Shown piece by piece: positions 29,518 to 38,558 of a DNA stretch of 64,000 nucleotides. The first letter of the stretch is position 1, and the number at the start of each line of letters is the position of its first letter. This DNA comes from Thiococcus pfennigii. Lineage in GTDB: Bacteria; Pseudomonadota; Gammaproteobacteria; Chromatiales; Chromatiaceae. Below the pieces are notes generated by a model. That model made no database searches and was not told where the DNA came from. It saw nothing but the letters and a program-made list of their open reading frames with translations. The translations under genes were made by a program, and so were the position numbers. The stretch covers positions 1 through 64,000 of the forward strand of contig NZ_NRRW01000004.1 of assembly GCF_016583835.1 (NCBI RefSeq). Reading direction: 5' to 3'.

Positions 29518-29593
29518 TGGTGGAGCCAGGCGGGATCGAACCGCCGACCTCAACACTGCCAGTGTTGCGCTCTCCCAGCTGAGCTATGGCCCC
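29518..29593 (-). tRNA. tRNA-Ala (anticodon GGC)
   Basis: A 76-nt cloverleaf with encoded CCA. Acceptor GGGGCCA/TGGCTCC (one G-T pair), D-arm AGCTCAGCTGGGAGAGC, anticodon stem CAACA/TGTTG with loop CTGGCAG (anticodon GGC), T-loop GGTTCGATCCC. A strong promoter lies just upstream. Confidence 0.97.
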
Positions 29594-29610
29594 GTCGAGT
29601 TAGAACGCGC

Positions 29611-29639
29611 ATATTACGCACCGAGAGCGCCGATGTCCA
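29611..29639 (-). promoter_or_regulatory. Sigma-70 promoter of tRNA-Ala
   Basis: On the minus strand TGGACA (29634-29639), 17 bases, TAATAT (29611-29616), followed by a GC-rich discriminator (GCGCG) as in stringently controlled stable-RNA promoters. The tRNA 5' end is 17 bases further on. Confidence 0.75.
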
Positions 29640-29641
29640 GT

Positions 29642-29670
29642 CTTTTTTCGCGGCGCGAATGACCCTATAA
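29642..29670 (+). promoter_or_regulatory. Possible heat-shock (sigma-32) promoter of htpX
   Basis: CTTTTTT (29642-29648), 14 bases, CCCTATAA (29663-29670) loosely matches CTTGAAA-N13-15-CCCCATNT. htpX is a stress gene in E. coli, which fits, but the -35 is weak and TATAAG could equally be a sigma-70 -10. Confidence 0.3.
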
Positions 29671-29754
29671 GCCGTGCCGATCGGCACGCGGCGACGCCGC
29701 CTCTCCGGGCGCGTCGCTCCGCGACCGCCTGCCCCTTCCCACGGAGCATCCGAT

Positions 29755-30645
29755 ATGAAACGCATCCTGCTGTTCGTCGCAACCAACTTCGCCGTCCTGC
29801 TGGTCATCAGCATCGTCTTCAAGCTGCTCGGCCTCGAGGGCCTGCTCCAGGCCAACGGGGTCTATCTCGACTACGGCAGCGTGCTGGTCTACGCCGCCGT
29901 GATCGGCTTCTCAGGGTCGCTGATCTCGCTGTTCCTCTCCAAGACGATGGCGAAGCGTGCGATGGGGGTGCAGCTGATCGAGTCGCCCGCGACCCCCTAC
30001 GAACGCTGGCTCGTCGAGACGGTCGCGCGCCTCGCCCAGGAGGCCGGCGTGGCAATGCCGGAGGTCGGGGTCTTCGAGTCCCCGCAGCCGAACGCCTTCG
30101 CGACCGGCTGGAACCGCAACGCCGCCCTGGTCGCCGTCAGCACGGGCCTGACGCAGCAGATGACCCGCGACGAGGTCGAGGCCGTGCTCGGCCACGAGAT
30201 CAGCCACGTGGCCAATGGCGACATGGTCACGCTGACCCTGATCCAAGGGGTCGTCAACACCTTCGTCGTCTTCCTCTCGACCGTCATCGGCCACGTCGTC
30301 GACCGCGTCGTCTTCAAGACCGAACAGGGCCACGGGCCGGCCTATTTCATCGTCTCCATCGTCGCGCAGATCCTGCTCTCGATCCTCGCGACCATGATCG
30401 TCATGGGGTTCTCGCGCTATCGGGAATTCCGCGCCGACGCCGGCGGCGCCCGCCTCGCCGGGCGCGAGAAGATGATCGGCGCCCTGCGGGCGCTGCAGCG
30501 CCAGTACCAGCCCCAGGACCTCCCGGCCGGCGAGTTCGCCGCGTTCGGCATCTCGGGCAACATCGGCGAGGGCCTCAAGGCCCTGTTCATGAGCCACCCG
30601 CCGCTGGAGCGGCGCATCGCCGCGCTGCAAGGGGCCGGGCGCTGA
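29755..30645 (+). CDS. htpX: Membrane protease HtpX
   Basis: A 296-residue zinc metalloprotease of the inner membrane that degrades damaged membrane proteins. Two N-terminal helices (about 4-24 and 38-58), the zinc motif HEISH at 147-151 with Glu148 catalytic and the third ligand Glu in SRYREFRADAGG (about 224), and two further hydrophobic segments (about 158-180 and 195-220). The C-terminus FMSHPPLERRIAAL is characteristic. GGAGC lies before the ATG at 29755. It is a single gene, divergent from the tRNA-Ala/Glu pair. Confidence 0.96.
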   Translation: MKRILLFVATNFAVLLVISIVFKLLGLEGLLQANGVYLDYGSVLVYAAVIGFSGSLISLFLSKTMAKRAMGVQLIESPATPYERWLVETVARLAQEAGVAMPEVGVFESPQPNAFATGWNRNAALVAVSTGLTQQMTRDEVEAVLGHEISHVANGDMVTLTLIQGVVNTFVVFLSTVIGHVVDRVVFKTEQGHGPAYFIVSIVAQILLSILATMIVMGFSRYREFRADAGGARLAGREKMIGALRALQRQYQPQDLPAGEFAAFGISGNIGEGLKALFMSHPPLERRIAALQGAGR

Positions 30646-30676
30646 GCGGCGCCGTCCCGCGCACCCGATGCGGGGC

Positions 30677-31360
30677 TCAGCCCCGCCGCCGATCCGCGCG
30701 CACGGCCCCGAGCAGCAGATAGGCGGCCAGCGCGAAGCCGCCGGTGCCGACGATGGTCAGCCCCTGCTCCACCCAGTGGACCGCGACCGTCTTCGGCTCG
30801 ATCATCGCGATCGGCGGCAGCGCGAACACGACCAACAGGTTCCCGGCGAAGAGGCCCGCCGCGAGCCACTGACGGCGGGCGGCGGCCGCGCGGATCAGCA
30901 GGATGCCGACCGCCAGGTTGCCGAGCGTCGTCAGACCCATCAGCGGCAGGAACCAACCGCGGGGGATCTCGAGCCACCCGCTGCGCAGGGCCGCGAGCCC
31001 AAAGGCCAGGACGATCGCGGCGAGCGGCCCGAGCCAGGCCCACCGGTAACCGCCGAGGCGGCCGCACTCGCGCCGCCGCGCCGCCCAGAGGCCGCCGGCG
31101 ACGAGGACGAAGCCCGGCCCGAGCAACGGGAAGAGGGCATTGGCGAGCCAGGCGAGGTCCTGGCCGCTCAGGACGAAGACGAGCTTCCAGGTCGCCTTGG
31201 CGAGGCCACCGAGGACGACCAGTACACCGCCGATCCACGCTAGCCAGCGTCGATCGGCGTCGAACGCCTGCACCAGGCGGGCGATGGAGACGAAGGCGAG
31301 CGCCGAGAACAGGCTCGGCAGGAAATTGACGAGGGCCAGGGCGAGCGGGAGGTCGGCCAT
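30677..31360 (-). CDS. Multi-pass membrane protein of unknown function (227 aa)
   Basis: 227 residues with about seven hydrophobic segments separated by short Arg-rich loops; no charged residues suggest a catalytic centre inside the membrane. The family is not recognised. AGGAG lies 8 bases before the ATG at 31360. It is convergent with htpX (31 bp) and divergent from the BaeS-like kinase. It may be an accessory membrane protein of that signalling locus, which is only a positional guess. Confidence 0.7.
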   Translation of the reverse strand: MADLPLALALVNFLPSLFSALAFVSIARLVQAFDADRRWLAWIGGVLVVLGGLAKATWKLVFVLSGQDLAWLANALFPLLGPGFVLVAGGLWAARRRECGRLGGYRWAWLGPLAAIVLAFGLAALRSGWLEIPRGWFLPLMGLTTLGNLAVGILLIRAAAARRQWLAAGLFAGNLLVVFALPPIAMIEPKTVAVHWVEQGLTIVGTGGFALAAYLLLGAVRADRRRG

Positions 31361-31500
31361 CGAAGACTCCTGAGGCGGCATGGCAGAGGCAAGGCGCGGC
31401 TGACGCGGCGATTGTACCGGGACCCGCGCCTGGCCGCGGCCAGGGCGCTGCGCATTGTTTGCATGGATGTGCCCGATACTCGCGGCCAGGAGATGCGCCC

Positions 31501-33009
31501 ATGACCTTTTCGATCCGCACCAAGCTCTTTCTGATCTTCTTGGTCGCCAGCGTCCTGGTGGCGACATCGATGCTCGGCTTCATGCACTGGTCCTTCCGCC
31601 AGGGGCTGACGGAGCTGGCCGAGACCCGCCAGCGCGACTATCTCGAAGAGGTCGCCCGGCGTCTCGCCGAGGTCTATCGCCGCGACGGCGGCTGGGATGC
31701 ATTGCGCCGCGACAAGCGGCTCTGGGTCGCGATCCTCAAGGGTCGGCGCCACGGGCCGCCCGATGAACCGCCGGCGCCCCCGGGCGAGCGACGGCGCCCC
31801 CCGGCCCACCCGTCGCTCGATGGACACGCACACCGAGGCCGCCTGGCGGCCGACCCAGACGACCTCGGCATCTGGCCACCGGACGCGGCCCTGCGTCCGC
31901 TGCCCCCCGGCGCCCCACCGCCGCCGCTGGGGATGCGGCTGATGCTCATCGACGCCGACGACGGGATCGTCTGGGGCCGTCCCGCCCTGCTCGCCGAGAC
32001 CCGGCGCTACCCGATCCGGGTCGACGGCGAGACGGTCGGCAGGCTGGCATTGCTGCCTGGCCCCATCATCTCGGAGTTCGAGGAGTTTCGCTTCCTGAAA
32101 CGCCAGACGGAGGCGCTGCTCGTCATCGCCGCCGGGATGATCGCGCTCTCCGCCATGCTCGCGCTGGTCCTCGCCCGCCGCCTGACCCACCGGCTGTTCG
32201 CCTTTCAATCGGCCGCCCGGCAGCTCGCGGCCGGCGACTATGGCGCGCGGGTGACGGCCGCAGGCCACGACGAACTCGGGCGCCTCGGCGCCGACATCAA
32301 TGCCCTGGCCGAGGCCCTGGAGCTCAACGAGCAGGCGCGCCGTCAGTGGGTCGCCGACATCTCCCACGAGCTGCGCACGCCGCTCGCGCTGCTGCGCGCC
32401 GAGCTCGAGGCCCTGCAGGACGGGGTGCGCCCGCTCGACCGCGACGCGATCGACTCGCTGCTCACCGACACGCTGCGACTCGGGCGGCTCGTCGACGACC
32501 TCTACGAGCTGTCGATGACAGATCTCGGCGCGCTCAGCTACCGCAAGGAACCCGTCGAGCCGGGCGCGATCATCGAGGCCGATGTGGAATCCTTTACCAC
32601 CCGGTACGCAGCGGCCGGCCTGACACTGCACCTCGAGCGCCGCCTGGGCGCACCGGTCACGATGCTGGCCGACCCCCACCGTCTGTCGCAGCTGGTTCGC
32701 AACCTGTTGCAGAACAGCCTCCAGTACACGGATCCTGGCGGTGGTCTGACCGTCACCCTGCAGCGCGACGCGCAGGCGCTGATCTGCGACTTCGAAGACA
32801 CGGCCCCCGGCGTCCCGGGCGAGGCGCTCGCCCACCTGTTCGACCGGCTCTACCGCGTCGACGCCTCGCGCAGCCGCCACACCGGCGGGGCCGGCCTGGG
32901 ACTTGCGATCTGCCAGAATATCGTCGCGGCCCACGGCGGCACGATCCGCGCCCGGCCCGCCCGCGGCGGGGGCCTGTGGATCCGGATCCGCCTGCCGCTG
33001 CGCGGCTGA
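31501..33009 (+). CDS. Membrane sensor histidine kinase, BaeS/CpxA-like
   Basis: 502 residues: TM1 (about 7-27), a periplasmic domain of about 170 residues with an unusual Pro/Arg-rich insert (about 82-145), TM2 (about 205-227), HAMP, a HisKA domain with His289 in DISHELRTPLALL, and an ATPase domain (NLLQNSLQYT, HTGGAGLGLAICQNIV). Paired with the regulator 33 bp downstream. The periplasmic HAMP arrangement and the regulator type resemble BaeSR envelope-stress systems; the trigger is unknown. ATG at 31501. Confidence 0.9.
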   Translation: MTFSIRTKLFLIFLVASVLVATSMLGFMHWSFRQGLTELAETRQRDYLEEVARRLAEVYRRDGGWDALRRDKRLWVAILKGRRHGPPDEPPAPPGERRRPPAHPSLDGHAHRGRLAADPDDLGIWPPDAALRPLPPGAPPPPLGMRLMLIDADDGIVWGRPALLAETRRYPIRVDGETVGRLALLPGPIISEFEEFRFLKRQTEALLVIAAGMIALSAMLALVLARRLTHRLFAFQSAARQLAAGDYGARVTAAGHDELGRLGADINALAEALELNEQARRQWVADISHELRTPLALLRAELEALQDGVRPLDRDAIDSLLTDTLRLGRLVDDLYELSMTDLGALSYRKEPVEPGAIIEADVESFTTRYAAAGLTLHLERRLGAPVTMLADPHRLSQLVRNLLQNSLQYTDPGGGLTVTLQRDAQALICDFEDTAPGVPGEALAHLFDRLYRVDASRSRHTGGAGLGLAICQNIVAAHGGTIRARPARGGGLWIRIRLPLRG

Positions 33010-33042
33010 CCCGCGCGCCCCCTGTCAACGCACGGACAGACC

Positions 33043-33726
33043 ATGAGCGACACCATCCTGATCGTCGAAGACGAACAACGCCTGGCCCGGCTCCTCGCCG
33101 ACTACCTCGAGGCCGCCGGCTACGCCACCGCCCACCTGGCCGACGGCGCCGAGGTCGTCGCACGGGTCCGCACCGACGAGCCGGCGCTGATCCTGCTCGA
33201 CCTGATGCTGCCGGGCACCGACGGCCTGACCATCTGCCGCGAGGTCCGCGCCTTCAGCACCGTGCCCATCATCATGGCCACGGCGCGCGTCGAGGAGATC
33301 GACCGGCTGCTGGGTCTGGATCTCGGCGCCGACGACTACATCTGCAAGCCCTACAGCCCGCGCGAGGTCGTCGCACGGGTCAAGGCCGTGCTGCGCCGCG
33401 CGGGCAACGGTGCGGCCTCCCCGGGCGAGGGGCCGCTCGCGCTCGACGAGACGACGCTGCGGGTGCGCGCCGGCCGGCGCGAGGTCGAGCTGACCGCGGT
33501 CGAGTTCGCGCTGCTCGCGGCACTGCATGGCGCCCCGGGACGCATCTTCAGCCGCGACCGCCTGATGGACCGCATCTATCGAGACCACCGCGTCGTCTCC
33601 GACCGGACCATCGACAGTCATGTGAAGAAGCTCCGCCGCAAACTCGCCGAGATCCTCCCCGAGCAGGACCTGATCCATTCGGTCTACGGCGTCGGTTACC
33701 GCTACGAGGTACGACCGCCGGCCTGA
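33043..33726 (+). CDS. OmpR-family response regulator, BaeR-like
   Basis: 227 residues: a receiver domain with acidic pocket Glu9/Asp10, phospho-acceptor Asp53 in LLDLMLPG and the switch Lys in DYICKPYSP, then an OmpR-type winged helix (about 130-225, ELTAVEFALLAALHGAPGRIFSRDRL, ending GVGYRYEV). It is the partner of the upstream kinase by position. The exported 84-residue protein 190 bp downstream is a candidate target because it has its own promoter. Confidence 0.92.
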   Translation: MSDTILIVEDEQRLARLLADYLEAAGYATAHLADGAEVVARVRTDEPALILLDLMLPGTDGLTICREVRAFSTVPIIMATARVEEIDRLLGLDLGADDYICKPYSPREVVARVKAVLRRAGNGAASPGEGPLALDETTLRVRAGRREVELTAVEFALLAALHGAPGRIFSRDRLMDRIYRDHRVVSDRTIDSHVKKLRRKLAEILPEQDLIHSVYGVGYRYEVRPPA

Positions 33727-33869
33727 ACGCACCATGACATGTCAGGCCAGGACATCGAACGGCCTTGTGATCGACCCGCGCAATGACTATGCTGAGCGGC
33801 GCATCCGTCGATCGCAGGTCGGCGCGACCCGCGCGCTCGGCCATCGAGGGCGCGATCGGTGATGCCTCA

Positions 33870-33898
33870 TTGTTTCACGCCACAATGCACCGTATCGC
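33870..33898 (+). promoter_or_regulatory. Candidate promoter of the small exported protein gene
   Basis: TTGTTT (33870-33875), a 17-base spacer and TATCGC (33893-33898), 20 bases before the ATG at 33918, with GGGGAG between. Such a short leader is plausible. Confidence 0.35.
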
Positions 33899-33917
33899 AT
33901 TAAGGGGAGATAACGAT

Positions 33918-34172
33918 ATGAAACGACTGATGATTACGCTCGCCGCCACGACCCTGTTCGCGTCGGCAGCCTTCGCCGAGGAGCAGGCCGCAACGGAAGA
34001 GCAGGCCGCTGCGCCGGCCGAGGCCGCGGCCGTCAGTGATGCCGAGATGTACCCGAACGGCAAGGGCGCGGACTACACCAAGCCGAACTGGGGCGTCGAG
34101 AACATCATCGACCAGATCGATGGCAACCACAGCCTCGGGCCGAAGAAGCCGGACGACTACGGCTACAACTGA
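33918..34172 (+). CDS. Small exported acidic protein (84 aa), unknown function
   Basis: 84 residues: a clean signal peptide (MKRLMITLAATTLFASAAFA, cut before EEQ), a Glu/Ala/Gln-rich linker (21-40), and a conserved-looking aromatic C-terminal segment (AEMYPNGKGADYTKPNWGVE.. ending PDDYGYN). No Cys. The mature protein is about 64 residues, acidic and periplasmic. The family is not recognised. GGGGAG precedes the ATG. The Tyr/Trp/Pro-rich tail suggests a binding segment rather than an enzyme. Confidence 0.75.
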   Translation: MKRLMITLAATTLFASAAFAEEQAATEEQAAAPAEAAAVSDAEMYPNGKGADYTKPNWGVENIIDQIDGNHSLGPKKPDDYGYN

Positions 34173-34401
34173 GAAGGCCCCAAGGGCGTCCCGTCGCGCG
34201 GGCGGATCGGCCGCCAGGCGGGACCCCTGACCGCCCGGGCACCCTCGGCGCCCGGCCCGATACCGCTCAGATCGGCGGCGCCGAGGGCGGGCAGGATCCT
34301 CGCCGGAGACCGCCCGACACCCCCGCGGCAAGACCTCTGACCCCGGTGCGCGAACGACCGACGGGCACGGAGGTCGGGACCGGCGTGACCGCTACGTCCC
34401 T

Positions 34402-35544
34402 TCACCCCAGCTCGATCCGCCCACCGCTGTCGGGATCGAAGAGCTGAACCGCCGCGGCGTCGATCCCGAGCGCCAACGCCTCCCCTTCGCGCACGCGACA
34501 GTCGCTCCCCAGGCGCGCCACCAGGCGCCGCCGATCGTGCTCGCCCGGCAGCCCCAACTCCTCGGCCAGGGCGCCGAGCCGCGCGCCATGCGGCGCCGCG
34601 ACGTCGAAATGGACGAAGAGGTCCGCGCCGAGCCACTCGACGAGTTCGACCTGGGCGCGGAACCTCGCCCCCTCCCCGACGGTCGACGCGACCCGAAAGT
34701 GCTCGGGCCGGATGCCGGCGATCACCTCGCACGCCCCTGACCCACCGCGCGGCCCACCGGGCAGCGCCAGTTCCAACATCGGCAGCCGCAGGCGGTCGCC
34801 CGCGAGCGTCGCCGGCAACAGGTTCATCGCCGGCGCGCCGATGAAGCCGGCGACGAACAGGTTCGCCGGGTCCTGGTAGAGGTCGCGCGGCGTGCCGACC
34901 TGCTGGATGGCGCCGCGGCGCAGCACCGCGATCCGCTCGCCGAGCGTCAACGCCTCGGTCTGGTCGTGGGTGACATAGACGGTCGTCGTGCCGAGGCGCC
35001 GCTGGAGCCGGCCGAGCTCGGTGCGCATCTGCACCCGCAGCTTCGCATCCAGGTTCGAGAGCGGCTCATCGAGCAGGAAGGCGGCCGGCTGGCGCACGAT
35101 CGCCCGACCCATCGCGACGCGCTGGCGCTGCCCGCCCGAGAGGGCCGCCGGCCTGCGCCCGAGCAGCTCGGTGAGCTCCAGGATCGCCGCCGCCTCCTCG
35201 ACCCGCGCCGCGATCTCGGTCGCGGGGAGCCGCGCGAGCTTGAGCGGGAAGGCCATGTTCTCGCGCACCGTCATGTGCGGATAGATGGCATAGCTCTGAA
35301 AGACCATCGCCATGTTGCGGTCCTTCGGATCCTTCCCGGTGACGACCTCGCCGGCGACCCGCACCTCGCCAGCGCTCGGGCGCTCGAGGCCGACGATGAT
35401 CTTCAGCAGCGTCGACTTGCCGCACCCCGACGGCCCGACCAGGACGAAGAACTCGCCGTCGCGGATCCTCAGGTCCGTCGGTTGCAGCGCCTGCGTGCCA
35501 TCGGCGAAGCGCTTGGCGATCCCCTCGAGGACGATCTCGGCCAT
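34402..35544 (-). CDS. Sugar ABC transporter ATP-binding protein (UgpC/MalK family)
   Basis: 380 residues: Walker A GPSGCGKST (37-45), Q-loop FQSYAIYPHMT, signature LSGGQRQRVAMGRAIVR, Walker B FLLDEPLSNLDAK, then a C-terminal TOBE/OB domain typical of MalK-like ATPases (IRPEHF). It powers import of a sugar or glycerol-phosphate-type substrate with the two permeases upstream. It lies 5 bp downstream of the second permease and is the last gene of the transporter operon. Confidence 0.93.
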   Translation of the reverse strand: MAEIVLEGIAKRFADGTQALQPTDLRIRDGEFFVLVGPSGCGKSTLLKIIVGLERPSAGEVRVAGEVVTGKDPKDRNMAMVFQSYAIYPHMTVRENMAFPLKLARLPATEIAARVEEAAAILELTELLGRRPAALSGGQRQRVAMGRAIVRQPAAFLLDEPLSNLDAKLRVQMRTELGRLQRRLGTTTVYVTHDQTEALTLGERIAVLRRGAIQQVGTPRDLYQDPANLFVAGFIGAPAMNLLPATLAGDRLRLPMLELALPGGPRGGSGACEVIAGIRPEHFRVASTVGEGARFRAQVELVEWLGADLFVHFDVAAPHGARLGALAEELGLPGEHDRRRLVARLGSDCRVREGEALALGIDAAAVQLFDPDSGGRIELG

Positions 35545-35549
35545 CGGCG

Positions 35550-36383
35550 TTACCCCTTCACCGCCCCGGCGGTGAGCCCGGCGACGATGCGCCGCTGAAA
35601 GACGAGGACGAGCAGCGTCACCGGCACCGTGACGACGACCGAGGCGGCGGCGATCGACCCGGTCGGCAGCTCGAAGCGCGAGCTGCCGGTGAAGAAGGCG
35701 ATCGCCGCCGGCACGGTGCGCGCGGCGTTGGTCGAGGTCAGCGCGGCGGCGAACAGGAAGTCGTTCCAGGCGAAGATGAAGACCAGGATCGCAGCCGTGA
35801 AGACCCCGGGTGCGGCAAGCGGCGCGATCACGTAGCGGAAGGCCTGCAGCGGCGTCGCCCCATCGACCCGCGCCGCCTGGTCGAGGTCCCACGGGATCTC
35901 GCGGAAGTAGGCCGCCAGCGTCCAGATCGCGAGCGGCAGCGTGAAGGTCATGTAGGGCAGGATCAGACCGGGCCAGGTGTCGTAGAGGCCGATGCCGCGC
36001 CACAGCTCGAACAGCGGGCCGATGACGGCGACCGGCGGGAACATCGCGATCGCCAGCGCTGCGCCGAGCACCAGCGAACGCCCACGGAAGCGCAGCCGCA
36101 CGATCGCGTAGGCGGCGAGCATCCCGAGCAGGACCGAGGCGAGGGTCGCGAGCGCCGCGATCCCGAGCGAGTTCAGCAGCGCGGCCGGGAACTGGGCGTC
36201 GGCGAAGATCGCCCGGTAGTGCTCCAGGCTCGGCGCGCGCGGCAGGAAGCGGCCGTCGCCGAGGGCGGCGGCCGGCTTCAGCGACAGCGCCAGGATCCAG
36301 GCGACCGGCAACAGCGCATAGCCGATCACGAGCAGCGCGCCGACGCGCCAGAACAATCGTTCGAGGATCCCCCGCTCGTTCAT
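35550..36383 (-). CDS. Carbohydrate ABC transporter permease (MalG type)
   Basis: 277 residues with six membrane segments and the permease EAA loop [22 protein letters not shown], which docks to the ATPase. N-terminus [15 protein letters not shown]. Start at 36383, overlapping the stop of the first permease by 4 bp. MalG-type subunits pair with a MalF-type partner; both are here. Confidence 0.92.
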   Translation of the reverse strand: MNERGILERLFWRVGALLVIGYALLPVAWILALSLKPAAALGDGRFLPRAPSLEHYRAIFADAQFPAALLNSLGIAALATLASVLLGMLAAYAIVRLRFRGRSLVLGAALAIAMFPPVAVIGPLFELWRGIGLYDTWPGLILPYMTFTLPLAIWTLAAYFREIPWDLDQAARVDGATPLQAFRYVIAPLAAPGVFTAAILVFIFAWNDFLFAAALTSTNAARTVPAAIAFFTGSSRFELPTGSIAAASVVVTVPVTLLVLVFQRRIVAGLTAGAVKG

Positions 36384-37261
36384 CGCGCCTCCCCCTCGCG
36401 GGACAGGCTCGCCCCTAGCCCCTTGACGAAGACGGCCGCGATGGCCAACACGCCGAGGAAGATCAGCACCGAGACCGCCGAGCCGAGACCGAGATTGAGC
36501 CGCGTCACCAGGGTCTGGTAGCCGATCAGCGAGACCGTCTCGGTGCCCTGGGCGCCACGGGTCTGGACGAAGACGGTATCGAAGATCCGGAAGGCGTCCA
36601 ACGTGCGGAACAGCAGCGCGACCAGCAGGGTCGGGCGCAGCAGCGGCAGCTGGATGCGCCGAAAACGCTGCCAGGCGCTCGCCCCGTCGACCCGCGCGGC
36701 CTCGAGCAGCTCGCGCGGCACCAGCGTCAGCCCGGCGAGCAGCAGCAGGGCCATGAAGGGCGTCGTCTTCCAGACCTCGGTCAGGATGATGACGAGGAAG
36801 GCCGACCAGCGCTCGGTCAGCCAGGCGCGCTCGGTGCCGAACCAGGGATTGACGAAACCGGTCACCGGGTCGAAGGCGAACTTCCACGCGAGCGCCGCGA
36901 CGACCGTGATGATCGCGTAGGGCACCAGCACCGAGGCGCGCAGGGTGCGGCGCAGGAACAGCACCCGGTGCATGACGAGGGCGAGCGCCAGGCCGAGGAC
37001 GAGCTCCAACGCCACCGACGCGAGCGTGATGGTCAGGGTGTTGAACAGCGCACCCCACCAGACCTCCGAGGTCAGCACGCTCGCGTAGTTGGCGAGGCCG
37101 ACGAAGACACGCTCGTCGGGGAAGCGCAGGTCGTAGCGGAACAGCGACAGCCAGACCGCGTAGGCGATTGGGTAGGCGGTCACCAGCAGCATCGCCAGCA
37201 CCGCCGGCGTGCACAGCAGCCACCCCAGGCGCTCCTCGGCCGGATCGCGGCGGGTGGTCAC
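36380..37261 (-). CDS. Carbohydrate ABC transporter permease (MalF type)
   Basis: 293 residues from a GTG start whose bases overlap the TGA of the binding-protein gene (GTGA). Six membrane segments and the EAA loop [20 protein letters not shown]. The short N-terminus resembles sugar permeases of the ThuF/UgpA type rather than the long MalF of E. coli. No ATG lies nearby; the GTG is supported by coupling and by the match to family starts ([16 protein letters not shown]). Confidence 0.9.
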   Translation of the reverse strand: MTTRRDPAEERLGWLLCTPAVLAMLLVTAYPIAYAVWLSLFRYDLRFPDERVFVGLANYASVLTSEVWWGALFNTLTITLASVALELVLGLALALVMHRVLFLRRTLRASVLVPYAIITVVAALAWKFAFDPVTGFVNPWFGTERAWLTERWSAFLVIILTEVWKTTPFMALLLLAGLTLVPRELLEAARVDGASAWQRFRRIQLPLLRPTLLVALLFRTLDAFRIFDTVFVQTRGAQGTETVSLIGYQTLVTRLNLGLGSAVSVLIFLGVLAIAAVFVKGLGASLSREGEAR

Positions 37262-38526
37262 AGGAGCCCCTCGGAGCGCAGCGCGCGGCCGAGGGCCTCG
37301 CGTAGCCGCTCGACGTCGCGCGCCGGGTCGATCGCCGAGGGCGGATGCAGGACCCGCCCGATCGCGAGCGAGACGTCGTTGTAGAGCGGCGTCTGCGGGC
37401 GCTGGACCGCGTCGCGCAGGGTCGCGCGCAAGAGGTCGGCGAACGGGAAGGTCGCGCGCACCGCGGGGTCGTCGTAGAGGGCCGCCAGCGTCGGCGGCAG
37501 CCCGCCGCGCCCCGCGGCCAGGCGCTGCCCGGGTGGGGCCGCGAGGCAGGCGGCGGCCTGCCGGGCCAGGTCCGGGTGGCGCGAGAAGGCGGCAACGCCG
37601 AGGTTGATGCCGCCGATCGCGACCCGGCTCGGACGGTCCGGCGCGACGCCCGGCCAGCGCGCCCAGCCCATGGCCTCGGCCACGGCCGGGGCGTTGGCGC
37701 GGGCGCTCGGCCAGACGTAGGTGTAATTGACCATGAAGGACGAGCCGCCGGCCTCGAAGGCGAGGCGGCACTGGTCCTCGCGGGCGCTCGCGAGCCCCGG
37801 GGCGGAGGCCGGGGAGTCGGCGAGGCGGCGCATGACCCGCAGTGCCTCGCGGGTCGGCCCGGTCGCGAGCGAGACCGACCGGCCATCCTCGGAGAGGACG
37901 GCCCCGCCGGCCGAGGCGAGCAGCGAGACGAAGAAGACGGTCAGCCCCTCGTAGCGCTCGCCCTGGGCCTGGATCGTCCCGTCGGACCCGAGGGCCTCGG
38001 CGGTCTGGATCATGGCGTCCCAGGTCGGCGGCGGCGCGGCGACCCGGTCGGTGCGGTACCAGAGGAGCTGGGTGTTGGTCGTGAACGGGATGGCCCAGAG
38101 CCGCCCCTCGTAGGTCGCGCTCGCGACCGTCGCCGCGATCCGCCCGGCGCGCACGCGCTGCGCCGTCTCCTCGGGCCAGGGTAGGATCCAGCGGGCCGCG
38201 GCGAACTCGGCGGTCCAGATGACGTCCATCCCGATCAGATCGATCGCCCGATCGCCGGCGGCGAGGCGGCGCACCAGCTGTTCGCGCTGCTGGTCGGCGT
38301 CCGCCGGCAGCGGCCGCAGCGCGATGCGGTAGGCCCCGTGCGAGGCCGCCGCGCAACGCCGGGCCGCCTCGGCGAAGGCCCCGGACGGCTCGTCGAAGAC
38401 GTACCAGGCGAGCACCGGCGGCCCGGACGCCCGGTCCTCGCCGCCGCAGCCGAGCAGCGCCAGGCCGGCCAACGCCGCCGCGAGCCAGCGCCCGCCCCCG
38501 CCTCTGCACCTACCGAATCCGGGCAT
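37258..38526 (-). CDS. Sugar-binding lipoprotein of an ABC transporter (ThuE/LpqY-like)
   Basis: 422 residues with a lipoprotein signal (LALLGC, Cys27) and a two-lobed extracellular solute-binding fold of family 1 ([42 protein letters not shown]). The combination with two permeases and a MalK-type ATPase resembles trehalose/maltose-type uptake (ThuEFGK, LpqY-SugABC); the sugar itself is not readable. A run of Gs 3-10 bases before the ATG serves as ribosome site. The preceding gene, the giant STAND protein, ends only 32 bp upstream on the same strand. Confidence 0.88.
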   Translation of the reverse strand: MPGFGRCRGGGGRWLAAALAGLALLGCGGEDRASGPPVLAWYVFDEPSGAFAEAARRCAAASHGAYRIALRPLPADADQQREQLVRRLAAGDRAIDLIGMDVIWTAEFAAARWILPWPEETAQRVRAGRIAATVASATYEGRLWAIPFTTNTQLLWYRTDRVAAPPPTWDAMIQTAEALGSDGTIQAQGERYEGLTVFFVSLLASAGGAVLSEDGRSVSLATGPTREALRVMRRLADSPASAPGLASAREDQCRLAFEAGGSSFMVNYTYVWPSARANAPAVAEAMGWARWPGVAPDRPSRVAIGGINLGVAAFSRHPDLARQAAACLAAPPGQRLAAGRGGLPPTLAALYDDPAVRATFPFADLLRATLRDAVQRPQTPLYNDVSLAIGRVLHPPSAIDPARDVERLREALGRALRSEGLL

Positions 38527-38558
38527 CGCCCCCCCCTATCGGCCGTCGACCCTCGTCC

